This document shows, piece after piece, positions 11,215 to 20,126 of a stretch of 64,000 bases of DNA; positions within the stretch are counted from its first letter, which is position 1, and each line of letters starts with the position of its first letter. A program made the position numbers and the translations under genes. Below the pieces are notes generated by a model. That model was not told the DNA's origin. It made no database searches and saw only the letters and a program-made list of their open reading frames with translations. This DNA is from Pseudomonas cannabina (GTDB taxonomy: Bacteria; Pseudomonadota; Gammaproteobacteria; Pseudomonadales; Pseudomonadaceae): the NCBI RefSeq assembly GCF_900100365.1, contig NZ_FNKU01000001.1, positions 1,860,001 through 1,924,000 on the forward strand. The letters are read 5' to 3'.

Positions 11215-12939
11215 TCAAAGTTCCGGTCCCATCGAAAAATGCAGGCGGATTCCACCGTCATCGTCCAGCCCGTGCGCCAGGTCGAGACGCAGCGGCCCTA
11301 CCGGCGAAACCCAGCGCACACCGAAGCCGACCCCGGTTTTCAGATCGGGTCTGTCGAGGTTATTGAGCGAGTTGCCCTGATCGACAAAGGTCGCCAGCCG
11401 CCACTTCTCGGCAATCGAATACTGGTACTCGACACTGCCCGCGAACATGTATCGACCACCAATGCGATCACCGTCAGAGTTGGTCGGTGAGAGATTCTGG
11501 TAGTCGTAGCCGCGCACGCTCTGATCACCACCGGCAAAGAAGCGCAGCGAAGGCGGTATCGAGGTCTAACCGTCAGTGAGGTTGCCGCCCAATTGCACGC
11601 GGCCGAGGAGGCGATGGTTCTGGGCGACTGTCGTCAGGCCTTTGAGCAACACATTGGCATGCACCAGGTTGGCGTCCGACAACATGCCCTCCTTGGCCAC
11701 CTGCGTCTCGAATTGCAGTCGATAGCCCTGGCTCGGGTCGATCCGATTGTCACTGCGCAAGTACGAGTAACTGATGCCGGGCATCAACAGCGTGCTGAGG
11801 CCCGAATCGTCACCCAGTCGATATTCTTCGCGTTGCCACTTCAGGGAAATGACCCGCTCCCAGCCGCTGGGCAGCTTGCTGTGCCATTCCGGCCCGGCAG
11901 TCAGCAGCTTGCTGAGGCTATCGGTGCCAGCGATCTCTTCGTACTGATAACCGCCGGCGTAGCGCATTTTGTCGGTCAACGGCGGATCGAGCGGCACGTC
12001 GTACCATAGGCCGACGTTCTGCCGTGGCGCGGAAATTTCCGACTCGAAGCCGTAGCTATGGCCCTGCGGGTTGGCCCAATGCCGGGTCCAGTTGGCTTTG
12101 CCGCGTGGCCCAACATCTGTGGAATAGCCCAGACCCAGGCCCAAGGTGCGCGGTTTGCGGGTCTCGAGCTGAACGGTGACCGGAATGACATCATTCACCG
12201 CCGCCGTTGGTACTGCGTCGACGCGGACGCCTTCGAAGTAGCCGCTGGCCTGCATGTCCTGAGTCAGTTCGGCAATCAATTGCGAGTCGTAAGGTGTGTT
12301 CTCCTTGAAGGGCACCATGCGCTTGAGCAGGTCTTCGTCGAAGGGCGTGTTACCGCTGAATTTCACTTGGCCAAGCGTGTAACGCGGGCCGCTGTCATAG
12401 ACCAGCTCGATGTCGGCGACGCCCGCGCGCGGGTCGATGGCAAGCCTCTGGCGGGTGAAGTGACCGCTGAAGAAGCCAAAGCGCGATGCCTGATTCTGAA
12501 TCAGGCGCTTGGCGTCTTCGTAATTGCCGTGGTTCAACACTGCACCGGTTTTCAGCGCGTCGCTTTTCGGCACTTTGAATGCAGCAAGGGACGCGGCGGG
12601 GCCATCGACCCGAATGACCACGTTACGCAGGTGAATCGGCTCGCCCGGCTTGATTTTGATGACCAGCCGCGGCTCGGGGCCGTCCTGGATTTCGCTGTCG
12701 ATCTGCGCCTGATAATAGCCAAGCGCCTGGGCAGCCTTCTCTGCCTGTTGCTCGGCACCCAGGCTGAAATTGCGCAGGGCTTTGACGTCGCGCTCCCCCA
12801 GATCGCCCACATAGCCTTCCACGTTGGCCTTGAGTTGCGGATTGCCGGGCTCGACCCTGACGTCCAGGCGCGCCTCGGCCAGCGCCGTTGCACTCATGGA
12901 CATCAGGACCAGGCTGCTGAAGAGTCTGAACATTTTCAT
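11215..12939 (-). pseudogene. tamA: tamA, outer-membrane BamA-like subunit of the TAM module (in-frame TAG)
   Basis: TamA is an Omp85-family outer-membrane protein with three POTRA domains and a 16-strand barrel; it pairs with TamB. The signal peptide begins MKMFRLFSSLVLMSMSATALA, starting from ATG 12939 (a GTG at 12957 is in frame but less likely). POTRA domains fill about residues 25-270 and the barrel follows. Codon 458 is TAG (11566-11568), after QLGGNLTDG. The same frame then continues without interruption through the Omp85 signature SLRFFAGGDQSVRGYDY to HFSMGPEL at 11215. Full length would be 574 residues, normal for the family. Truncation would remove the last strands of the barrel and should abolish assembly unless the TAG is read through. 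Confidence 0.87.
11566..11568 (-). other. In-frame TAG in tamA
   Basis: The stop interrupts LTDG-TAG-TSIPPSLRFF just before the conserved Omp85 barrel motif. The reading frame is open on both sides. The original residue is not certain; Tyr, Gln or Trp could each become TAG by a single change. Confidence 0.85.
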
Positions 12940-12998
12940 GGCCGTGGATGCTATCACGATCGACAGGCCGCACTAGAAGCCCACGAATTGGCGGATAT

Positions 12999-13670
12999 TC
13001 AAGCCACTGCGTCAGGAACCGGCAGTGAAACCTGAGGGTTCGGATGAAAGAACACATGTTCTCGGACCGGCCCTACAGCGATCTCGCCTATTTCCTCGTA
13101 GCCCTGTCGCTTGTAGAACTCGAAATAACGAGGGTTTCCGGTGTCGACGACGATACCCTGCGAGTTTTCGTCTACCGCGCACCAGTCGTGCAAGGCCGCC
13201 AACAATTGCTCGCTCAAGTCCTGACCGAGCTTCTGGCCCTGATATTCCGGATCTAGCCCGATCAGCGGCAGAACATGCGCGGTCTCGGTCGGCACACAGG
13301 CCAGTACCGCGTTGTAATACGCCAGATAGCGCTGAGTGCAGCCGAGGCCGGTGTCCATGACCATGCGCAAGCGCCAGGCCCAGCTTTCGGTAACGCCCAG
13401 ACGACGCTGCGGCGGCGCGACCAAGGCTACGCCGACCAGGCGATCCTCGAGAAACAGACCCAGCGCAGGCTGGTTTTGCAGAAAATGCTGTTTGACCAGA
13501 TGGCGAATGGTCGCCAGCACGCGTTGCTCGTACCCTTCGCGCTCGGCGTTGAACAGGTAGGCGAACGTCGGGTCATGCCGGTAAGCCCTGAACAACAAGG
13601 CGCGGGTTTCACGGGAATAACCGCTGTCGAGTTGGCGGATTTCGCCCGTGATGGCAACAGGTAGGGACAT
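12999..13670 (-). CDS. GNAT-family N-acetyltransferase
   Basis: A 223-residue GCN5-related acetyltransferase. The acetyl-CoA-binding region is visible as PLIGLDPEYQGQKLGQDLSE (about residues 136-155), a variant of the V-x-P-x-Q-x-x-G-x-G loop. The usual C-terminal NPRYFEFYKRQGYEEIGE follows. The substrate is unknown. It lies just upstream of tamA on the same strand, with about 60 bases between, so it may share a transcript with the tam genes. The short distance is the only evidence for that. Confidence 0.85.
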   Translation of the reverse strand: MSLPVAITGEIRQLDSGYSRETRALLFRAYRHDPTFAYLFNAEREGYEQRVLATIRHLVKQHFLQNQPALGLFLEDRLVGVALVAPPQRRLGVTESWAWRLRMVMDTGLGCTQRYLAYYNAVLACVPTETAHVLPLIGLDPEYQGQKLGQDLSEQLLAALHDWCAVDENSQGIVVDTGNPRYFEFYKRQGYEEIGEIAVGPVREHVFFHPNPQVSLPVPDAVA

Positions 13671-13857
13671 AAAGGGCCTCGTGTTAACGGAACTGCGTCT
13701 GGCGCAGCGGTTTTGGCAGCAGGCTTTCGAGTGATGGCAATTGAGAACAGTTCAAACGAATTGTCCGCCCCGCCGCTGCCATCATGCCCGACGACGCTGG
13801 TTCTCGATCGGCAGGTCAGCTAGCATCGCAGTTTGTTTTGCTCAGGACCGCTGTTTT

Positions 13858-14670
13858 ATGAAAATCGTCTCGTTCAACATCAACGGGCTGCGCGCTCGAC
13901 CGCATCAATTGGCGGCACTGATCGAAAAGCATCAGCCTGACGTGATAGGTCTTCAGGAAACCAAGGTGTCGGACGAGCAATTCCCCCATGCGGGCATTGA
14001 GGCGCTGGGTTATCACGTCCATTTTCATGGCCAGAAAGGCCATTACGGGGTCGCTCTGCTGTCGCGCAATGCACCACTGGAATTGCACAAAGGCTTCGAG
14101 GGCGATAATGAGGACTCCCAGAAGCGTTTCATTTGGGGCGCCTACGCAGACAGCAACGGTCAGCCAATCATCATCATGAACGGCTATTTTCCGCAGGGCG
14201 AAAGCCGCGATCATCCGACCAAATTTCCGGCCAAGCAGCGTTTTTATGAAGATCTCCAGCAACTGCTGGAGAGTCGCTTCAGCAACGAGCAGCCGCTGAT
14301 CGTGATGGGGGATGTGAACATTTCACCGCAAGACTGCGACATCGGTATCGGCGCCGACAATGCCAAGCGCTGGCTGAAGACGGGCAAGTGCAGCTTCCTC
14401 CCGGAAGAACGCGAATGGATGGAGCGCCTGAAAAACTGGGGCCTGGTGGACAGTTTCCGTTACCTGCACCCTGAGGTCAGCGACCGCTTCAGCTGGTTCG
14501 ACTACCGCAGCCGCGGCTTTGAAGACGAGCCCAAGCGTGGCCTGCGTATCGATCTGGTCATGACCTCGACCGGCTTGCAGCCGCGCATCAAAGCAGCGGG
14601 CGTCGACTACGATTTGCGCGGCATGGAAAAACCGTCGGATCATGCGCCTATCTGGCTCGAACTGACCTGA
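13858..14670 (+). CDS. xthA: Exodeoxyribonuclease III (AP endonuclease)
   Basis: A 270-residue endonuclease/exonuclease/phosphatase-fold protein for repair of abasic sites and 3'-blocked ends. Catalytic motifs in order: NINGLRAR at the start, GLQETKVSD (metal-binding Glu), [25 protein letters not shown], and the closing [12 protein letters not shown] containing the SDH motif. The ATG at 13858 ([10 protein letters not shown]) is chosen over the longer open frame from 13741 because family members begin at this residue. It is divergent from the GNAT gene. A hairpin follows the stop. Confidence 0.94.
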   Translation: MKIVSFNINGLRARPHQLAALIEKHQPDVIGLQETKVSDEQFPHAGIEALGYHVHFHGQKGHYGVALLSRNAPLELHKGFEGDNEDSQKRFIWGAYADSNGQPIIIMNGYFPQGESRDHPTKFPAKQRFYEDLQQLLESRFSNEQPLIVMGDVNISPQDCDIGIGADNAKRWLKTGKCSFLPEEREWMERLKNWGLVDSFRYLHPEVSDRFSWFDYRSRGFEDEPKRGLRIDLVMTSTGLQPRIKAAGVDYDLRGMEKPSDHAPIWLELT

Positions 14671-14687
14671 TCCGGCATTCGCTTTCC

Positions 14688-14713
14688 GATCTGCCTGCCT
14701 GAACAGGCAGATC
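14688..14713 (+). terminator. Hairpin after xthA
   Basis: The stem GATCTGCCTG/CAGGCAGATC (10 bp, perfect) with a 6-base loop lies 17 bases after the xthA stop. No run of T follows, so it may act as a transcript-stabilising hairpin or a weak terminator. Confidence 0.5.
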
Positions 14714-14796
14714 GACGTCTGACAGTGCATTAATCGCTTAACTGTCATATTCCAGCAACCTCCTTGTCTTAATCTCCCGTCACCCTTCCGTGATCC

Positions 14797-16152
14797 ATGG
14801 TGACGCCGATGCTGCGCGCTCTGCTAACGGCGCTGATCCTGTCGAGCGCCACCCTGCCCTTCGCTGCATTGGCGGCGCTGCCCGTACCCACAGGCGACGC
14901 ACCCACCTTGCGTATTCAAGGCTCCAACACCATCAATGCCGAACTCGGACCGGCTCTGGTCGAAGGCCTGCTGCGCCTACAAGGCCTGCAATCGGTGCAA
15001 ACCTTGCCAGGTGCTGCGCTCAACGAACAACGAGTGACCGGCGTGGCCGCAACAGGTCAAACGGTCAGCATCGAGGTCGCCGCGCATGGCTCAGGCACAG
15101 GGTTCACGGCACTTAAGGCCGGTAAAGCAGACATCGCAGCCTCCTCGCGGCCCATCAAGGACCAGGAAGCCAAAGAGCTGGCCGGCCTTGGCGATCTCAA
15201 GAGCGCTGCCGGTGAACAAATCATCGCCATCGATGGCGTCGCGGTGATCGTGCACCCCGGCAACCCGTTGCGGCAGCTGGACACTCAGCAACTGGCACGC
15301 ATTTTCAGCGGCGAAGTCAGGGACTGGAGCGAAGTGGGCGGCAATCCTGGTGCGATTCATCTGTATGTACGCGATGAAAAGTCCGGCACCTACGAAACCT
15401 TCAAGGAACTGGTACTGGCCAAATATGGCAAGAACCTGTCCAGCGCTGCGGTACGCTTCGAGTCCAGCGAGCAGCTCTCCGATGAGGTCAGCAAAGACCC
15501 CAATGGCGTAGGCTTTACCGGCCTGCCGTCAATCAGGCGCGCCAGAGCGGTAGCGATTGCCGACGGTGAATCGCGGCCCATGCTGCCGACCACCAGCCTG
15601 GTCGCTACCGAGGATTACCCGCTGTCGCGGCGGCTCTATCTGTACGTTCCGCCCGCTGCGCATCAACGCTGGGCGCAGGCACTGGTGCGCTTTGCGCAAA
15701 GCCCCGAAGGTCAGGCCATCGTCGCTCAGGAAGGGTTTGTCGCGCAAACCGTGCAGGCGCTCAAGGTTCAGCCGACGGCACAGATGCCGGCCGATTATCA
15801 GGCACTGACCCGCAAGGCCGAGCGACTCTCGGTCAACTTTCGCTTCGCCCAGGGCAGCGCCCGGCTCGACAACAAGGCCCAGCAGGACCTCAAGCGCGTC
15901 GTTGATTACCTGAAAGCCAATGACCGGCTCGACCAACATGTGACGCTGGTCGGCTTCGGTGACGCCAAGAGCGACCCGGCGCGTGCCGCCCTGCTTTCCC
16001 GGCTGCGGGCCATGGCCGTGCGCCGCGAACTGTTGAAGAGCGGCGTGACCTTCCGTGACATCCTCGGGCTGGGCGACGAGATGCCGGTGGCGACCAATGA
16101 TATTGACGACGGCCGGATCAAGAATCGCCGCGTCGAAGTCTGGGTGCAGTAG
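14797..16152 (+). CDS. Phosphate-binding-like (PstS family) protein fused to an OmpA domain
   Basis: A 451-residue exported protein with two parts. After a signal peptide (LLTALILSSATLPFAALA), residues 35-310 are a PstS-like periplasmic binding domain: RIQGSNTIN near the start, AHGSGTGFTALKAGKADIAASSRP, and VRDEKSGTYETFKELVL. Residues 340-451 form an OmpA/MotB-like peptidoglycan-binding domain (SVNFRFAQGSARLDNKAQ, then GDGRIKNRRVEVWV-like ending). The combination suggests a binding protein tethered to the cell wall rather than a diffusible transporter subunit. No pst transporter genes are nearby. An ATG at 14809 is an alternative start. It ends in TAG and converges with the acyl-CoA dehydrogenase gene. 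Confidence 0.85.
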   Translation: MVTPMLRALLTALILSSATLPFAALAALPVPTGDAPTLRIQGSNTINAELGPALVEGLLRLQGLQSVQTLPGAALNEQRVTGVAATGQTVSIEVAAHGSGTGFTALKAGKADIAASSRPIKDQEAKELAGLGDLKSAAGEQIIAIDGVAVIVHPGNPLRQLDTQQLARIFSGEVRDWSEVGGNPGAIHLYVRDEKSGTYETFKELVLAKYGKNLSSAAVRFESSEQLSDEVSKDPNGVGFTGLPSIRRARAVAIADGESRPMLPTTSLVATEDYPLSRRLYLYVPPAAHQRWAQALVRFAQSPEGQAIVAQEGFVAQTVQALKVQPTAQMPADYQALTRKAERLSVNFRFAQGSARLDNKAQQDLKRVVDYLKANDRLDQHVTLVGFGDAKSDPARAALLSRLRAMAVRRELLKSGVTFRDILGLGDEMPVATNDIDDGRIKNRRVEVWVQ

Positions 16153-16164
16153 TTCGCTCGCGGC

Positions 16165-17394
16165 TCAGGAACGGCTGCGCGACAGGTCCGCAGGCAAGTA
16201 CTTGCCCAGTTCGAACTTGCCGACCGCCGCCCGGTGCACTTCATCCGGGCCATCGGCCAGCCGCAGGGTGCGCTGCATGGCGTACATATAAGCCAGCGGG
16301 AAATCACTGGAAACCCCGGCACCGCCATGCATCTGGATCGCCCGGTCGATCACTTTCAGAGCGACGTTGGGCGCAACCACTTTGATCTGTGCAATTTCGC
16401 TTCTGGCGACCTTGTTACCCGCAGTATCCATCATGTAAGCGGCCTTGAGGGTCAGCAGCCGGGCCATGTCGATTTCCATCCGCGAGTCAGCGATTTTATC
16501 GACATTGCCACCCAGCCTAGCCAGCGGCTTGCCGAACGCCACGCGGTCGATGGCACGCTTGCACATCAGCTCAAGCGCTCGCTCAGCCATGCCGATGGAG
16601 CGCATGCAATGGTGGATACGCCCAGGACCCAGCCGCCCCTGGGCGATCTCGAAACCCCGACCCTCGCCCAGCAGCACGTTCGCATAAGGCACGCGGACGT
16701 TGTCGAACAGCACTTCGGCGTGCCCGTGGGGTGCGTCGTCATATCCGAAGACCGGCAGTGACCGGACGATCTTCACGCCGGGCGTGTCGACCGGCACCAG
16801 AATCATCGAATGCTGCTGGTGACGCGGCCCGTCGGGATTGCTCAGGCCCATGAAAATCAGAATTTTGCAGCGCGGGTCACAGGCCCCGGAGGTCCACCAC
16901 TTACGTCCGTTGATGACCCACTCCTCGCCGACACGTTCGGCGCGCGCGGCCATATTGGTGGCGTCCGACGACGCGACATCAGGCTCGGTCATGGCAAAGG
17001 CCGAGCGAATCTCGCCGCGCAACAGCGGTTCGAGCCAGCGTTGTTTCTGCTCCTCGCTGGCATAGCGCACCAGCACTTCCATGTTGCCGGTGTCAGGCGC
17101 AGAACAGTTGAATGGCTCCGACCCCAGCATGGAACGGCCCATGATTTCCGCCAGCGGTGCGTATTCCAGATTGCTCAGCCCGGCCCCTCGTTCGGACTCC
17201 GGCAAAAACAGATTCCACAACCCTTCGGCTTTGGCCCTGGCCTTGAGTTCTTCCATGATCGCAGTGGGCTGCCAGCGATCACCCTCGGCCACTTGCTGCT
17301 CGAAGACCGGCTCGGCGGGATAAACGTAAGCCTCCATGAACGCGGTGACGAGCTCACGCAGTGCCTGCACCTTCGGGGAGTATGCGAAATCCAT
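16165..17394 (-). CDS. Acyl-CoA dehydrogenase
   Basis: A 409-residue FAD-dependent acyl-CoA dehydrogenase that would introduce the alpha-beta double bond in an acyl-CoA. FAD/substrate motifs are [17 protein letters not shown] (about residue 136) and [17 protein letters not shown], with a C-terminal [18 protein letters not shown]. The end, [18 protein letters not shown], resembles the ACAD10/11-like group. It is divergent from the LysR gene at 17580, which is a likely regulator. The acyl substrate cannot be assigned. Confidence 0.9.
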   Translation of the reverse strand: MDFAYSPKVQALRELVTAFMEAYVYPAEPVFEQQVAEGDRWQPTAIMEELKARAKAEGLWNLFLPESERGAGLSNLEYAPLAEIMGRSMLGSEPFNCSAPDTGNMEVLVRYASEEQKQRWLEPLLRGEIRSAFAMTEPDVASSDATNMAARAERVGEEWVINGRKWWTSGACDPRCKILIFMGLSNPDGPRHQQHSMILVPVDTPGVKIVRSLPVFGYDDAPHGHAEVLFDNVRVPYANVLLGEGRGFEIAQGRLGPGRIHHCMRSIGMAERALELMCKRAIDRVAFGKPLARLGGNVDKIADSRMEIDMARLLTLKAAYMMDTAGNKVARSEIAQIKVVAPNVALKVIDRAIQMHGGAGVSSDFPLAYMYAMQRTLRLADGPDEVHRAAVGKFELGKYLPADLSRSRS

Positions 17395-17579
17395 GGGCCG
17401 CTACCTTTTCGATCAGAATGTCGATGTTGTGACGCGGATGCTAGAGAACCTCCAGTCATTTATCTAATCTATTCTCAGCGTGTATTAACATTCATAACCC
17501 ATATATGATTCTTCAATGCTGTATCACGCCCAGTCCTGATCAACAGCGAACCACAATAACAGTACGAGGCGCCCAACCC

Positions 17580-18497
17580 ATGAACCTGAGCAAGGTCGAT
17601 CTCAACCTATTCATTGTCTTCGACGCCATCTACACCGAGGCCAACCTGACCCGCGCCGGGCAGATCGTCGGCATTACCCAGCCCGCCGTTTCCAACGCGC
17701 TGGCGCGCTTGCGCGAGACGTTCAACGACCCGCTGTTCGTGCGTACGGCACAGGGCATGGTGCCGACGCCGATGGCGCAGAACATCATCGGTCCGGTGCG
17801 CAATGCGCTTTCGCTGCTCAGGGTGTCGGTGCAGGAAAGCCGTATATTCAATCCGTTGCAGGCCAACAAGAACTACCGCATCAGCATGACCGACCTGACC
17901 GAGGCGGTGATCCTGCCTGTGCTGTTCCAGCGGCTGCGACGCCTGGCGCCTGCCGTCACTATCGAAAGTTTTCTGTTCAAGCGCCGTGAAACCACCAAGG
18001 AACTCGCAGCCGGTCGGCTGGACTTCGCCGTGGACGCGCCGCTCAATACCGACCCGCAGGTGCGTCACGTCAAGCTGATGGAAGACCGCTACGTGTGCAG
18101 CATGCGCAAGGGCCACCCGTTGGCGGGCAAGACCGCGCTGACGCTGGATGATTATCTGGCGCAGGCGCACATTCATATTTCCAGCCGCCGTAGCGGGCTG
18201 GGCCACGTGGACCTGGCACTGGGCAAGATGGGCATCCAGCGCAAGATTGCGCTACGCTCGCAGCACTACCTGATGGCCATTCAGGTATTGCAGCAGACCG
18301 ACATGGTCATGACCGTACCGGAGCGCTTCGCCCGGCGTAACGATCTGCATTATGTGTACTTGCCGATCAATGATGTTCCCTCGGTTGAAACCCACCTCTA
18401 CTGGCACGAAAGCACCGATCAGGACCCCGCCAACCGCTGGATGCGCGAGCAGATCATCGAGCTGGCCCAACGGGTCGTCGCCCAAGAAAAAGTGTGA
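17580..18497 (+). CDS. LysR-family transcriptional regulator
   Basis: A 305-residue LysR-type regulator. The helix-turn-helix is in the first 65 residues (YTEANLTRAGQIVGITQPAV, SNALARLRETFNDPLFVRT) and the ligand-binding domain begins at about residue 90. The ATG at 17580 (MNLSKVDLNLF) matches the usual N-terminus; the frame is open upstream to 17505 but that extension has no family resemblance. It is transcribed away from the acyl-CoA dehydrogenase gene across a 185-base AT-rich region, the classic arrangement for a LysR regulator and its target. Confidence 0.9.
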   Translation: MNLSKVDLNLFIVFDAIYTEANLTRAGQIVGITQPAVSNALARLRETFNDPLFVRTAQGMVPTPMAQNIIGPVRNALSLLRVSVQESRIFNPLQANKNYRISMTDLTEAVILPVLFQRLRRLAPAVTIESFLFKRRETTKELAAGRLDFAVDAPLNTDPQVRHVKLMEDRYVCSMRKGHPLAGKTALTLDDYLAQAHIHISSRRSGLGHVDLALGKMGIQRKIALRSQHYLMAIQVLQQTDMVMTVPERFARRNDLHYVYLPINDVPSVETHLYWHESTDQDPANRWMREQIIELAQRVVAQEKV

Positions 18498-18532
18498 GGA
18501 GCCAGGGCAAGCTTCAAGCTTCAAGCTCCTGA

Positions 18533-18574
18533 CTTGTAGCTTGAGGCTTGTAGCTTGAGGCTTGTAGCTTGACG
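18533..18574. repeat. Three tandem copies of a 14-bp repeat
   Basis: The unit CTTGTAGCTTGAGG occurs at 18533-18546 and 18547-18560, with a third, slightly diverged copy at 18561-18574. It is preceded by related AAGCTTCAAGCTTCAAGCT at about 18509-18527. The block lies between the LysR gene and liuR, and its last copy runs into the putative LiuR operator. Similar short tandem blocks are common between Pseudomonas genes. Confidence 0.85.
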
Positions 18575-18584
18575 CATACGTCAA
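18569..18584. promoter_or_regulatory. Putative LiuR operator upstream of liuR
   Basis: TTGACGCATACGTCAA is a near-perfect palindrome whose core (ACG-N3-ACGT) aligns with the palindrome upstream of liuA at 20631-20646. Matching sites before liuR and before liuA point to an autoregulated MerR-type regulator. LiuR sites of this general form are known from comparative genomics of branched-chain amino acid catabolism; the assignment here is inference. Confidence 0.65.
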
Positions 18585-18624
18585 GCAACCGTACGTTAGA
18601 GCCGAAGTCCCGCCGAGCGTCGCC

Positions 18625-19017
18625 ATGAGCAGTCACACCTACAGCATTTCCGAGCTCGCCCGCGAGCTTGACATCACTACCCGCGCCATCCGTTTCTATG
18701 AAGAGCAAGGCATGCTCAGCCCTGAGCGCAAGGGGCTGGAGCGCATCTACTCGGCGCGCGACAAAGTCACTCTGAAACTGATCCTGCGCGGCAAGCGGAT
18801 CGGCTTCTCGCTGGCCGAATGCAAAGAGCTGATTTCGCTGTACGACCCAAGCGGCGGCAATCAAAAACAATTGCAGACCATGCTCGGCAAGATCACCGAG
18901 CGTCGTGCACAGCTGGAACAGCAACTGCTGGACATCCAGCAGATGCAGCTGGAACTGGACACCGCCGAAGAGCGCTGCCGCGCCGAACTCGATAAAACCG
19001 CTGCCACGCCAACCTGA
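18625..19017 (+). CDS. liuR: LiuR, MerR-family regulator of leucine catabolism
   Basis: A 130-residue MerR-type regulator. The N-terminal DNA-binding domain is plain (YSISELARELDITTRAIRFY, then EEQGMLSPERKG), followed by the second wing (IYSARDKVTLKLILRGKRIG) and a C-terminal dimerisation coiled coil (residues 75-120). It heads the liu genes, and two similar palindromes (18569-18584 and 20631-20646) fit as its binding sites. In this family the effector is thought to be a branched-chain acyl-CoA intermediate. It is separated by only 16 bases from liuE, so the two are probably co-transcribed. Confidence 0.9.
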   Translation: MSSHTYSISELARELDITTRAIRFYEEQGMLSPERKGLERIYSARDKVTLKLILRGKRIGFSLAECKELISLYDPSGGNQKQLQTMLGKITERRAQLEQQLLDIQQMQLELDTAEERCRAELDKTAATPT

Positions 19018-19033
19018 CCCTACGGGCACTGCC

Positions 19034-19933
19034 ATGTCTCTCCCGCAAAAAGTGAATATCGTTGAAGTCGGCCCGCGTGACGGCCTGCAGAATGAAGCAC
19101 TGCCGATCAGCATCGAGGACAAGGTGCGCCTGGTCGACGACTTGAGCGCAGCCGGGCTTGGCCACATTGAAGCCGGCAGTTTCGTGTCGTCTCGATGGGT
19201 GCCACAGATGGCAGGCTCGGCCCAGGTGTTGGCGCAAATCCAACGCCGCGAAGACGTGATTTACTCGGCCCTGACGCCGAATCTGCGCGGGTTCGAAGAC
19301 GCGCTGGCGGCCGGCGCCGGAGAAGTTGCAGTGTTCGCGGCGGCAAGCGAAGCCTTCTCTCAACGCAACCTGAACTGCTCGATCAGCGAAAGCCTGGAGC
19401 GCTTCGCACCGATCATGGCAGCGGCGCGTCTGCATGGCTTGCGGGTCAGGGGTTATGTGTCCTGCGTGTTGGGCTGCCCGTATGAGGGCAATGTCTCCCC
19501 CGAACAGGTCGCCTCAGTGGCCAACGAACTGCATGCGATGGGCTGCTACGAAATCTCGCTGGGTGACACCATCGGCATCGGCACGCCCGGTGCTGCCCGC
19601 GCCCTGTTCAATGCAGTCGCGGCACACATCCCTCGCAGCAAGCTGGCCGGACATTTTCACGATACTTACGGCCAGGCGCTGGTGAATATCTATGCCGGTC
19701 TCGAAGAAGGCATCCAGGTTTTCGACAGCTCTGTCGCAGGCCTCGGCGGTTGCCCGTATGCCAAAGGCGCAAGCGGCAATGTCGCCACCGAAGACGTGCT
19801 GTACATGCTGCGCGGGCTGGGTATCGAGACAGGCGTCGATCTCGATCAGGTCATCTCGGCCGGTCAGCGTATTTGCGAGGTGCTGGGGCGCGACAATGGT
19901 TCGCGTGTGGCCAAAGCGCGGCTGTCAGCCTGA
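19034..19933 (+). CDS. liuE: Hydroxymethylglutaryl-CoA lyase LiuE
   Basis: A 299-residue TIM-barrel lyase that splits HMG-CoA into acetyl-CoA and acetoacetate, the last step of leucine degradation. Diagnostic motifs: IVEVGPRDGLQNE at the N-terminus, EAGSFVSSRWVPQMA, GYVSCVLGCPYEG, HFHDTYGQALVN (metal-binding His), and the active-site signature GLGGCPYAKGASGN with its catalytic Cys. The ATG at 19034 is chosen because the protein then starts MSLPQKVNIVEVG; the longer frame from 18905 is a shadow inside liuR. Having liuE directly after liuR, apart from liuABCD, differs from the P. aeruginosa order. Confidence 0.93.
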   Translation: MSLPQKVNIVEVGPRDGLQNEALPISIEDKVRLVDDLSAAGLGHIEAGSFVSSRWVPQMAGSAQVLAQIQRREDVIYSALTPNLRGFEDALAAGAGEVAVFAAASEAFSQRNLNCSISESLERFAPIMAAARLHGLRVRGYVSCVLGCPYEGNVSPEQVASVANELHAMGCYEISLGDTIGIGTPGAARALFNAVAAHIPRSKLAGHFHDTYGQALVNIYAGLEEGIQVFDSSVAGLGGCPYAKGASGNVATEDVLYMLRGLGIETGVDLDQVISAGQRICEVLGRDNGSRVAKARLSA

Positions 19934-19977
19934 CAACCGTCACCGGTCGGCAACAGGGTGCGACACATTGTCACGGA

Positions 19978-20019
19978 GTGTTACCCTGCCCGCGTCTTGT
20001 CGAGACAAATGGGTAACAC
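19978..20019. promoter_or_regulatory. Upstream activating inverted repeat (candidate CbrB site)
   Basis: GTGTTACCC (19978-19986) and GGGTAACAC (20011-20019) are perfect 9-bp inverted arms about 85-120 bases upstream of the sigma-54 promoter at 20101-20116. The TGTTAC...GTAACA form resembles binding sites reported for the NtrC-type activator CbrB, which drives the Crc-antagonist sRNAs of Pseudomonas. The arm spacing is wider than usual. Confidence 0.6.
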
Positions 20020-20100
20020 GGAAACAAACGACACCAGAATCAGTTGATTCGATGCTCGGAAAATTCCTCAAACATCCGGTTTCCGGGGACTTTGAAAAAC

Positions 20101-20116
20101 TGGCACGGGTCCTGCT
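20101..20116 (+). promoter_or_regulatory. Sigma-54 (RpoN) promoter
   Basis: TGGCACG-GGTC-CTGCT matches the -24/-12 consensus TGGCACG-N4-TTGCW with one mismatch and exactly 10 bases between the GG and GC pairs. It would start transcription about 12 bases downstream, near 20127, at the beginning of the CA-motif-rich RNA. Confidence 0.8.
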
Positions 20117-20126
20117 ATATCTTTCG

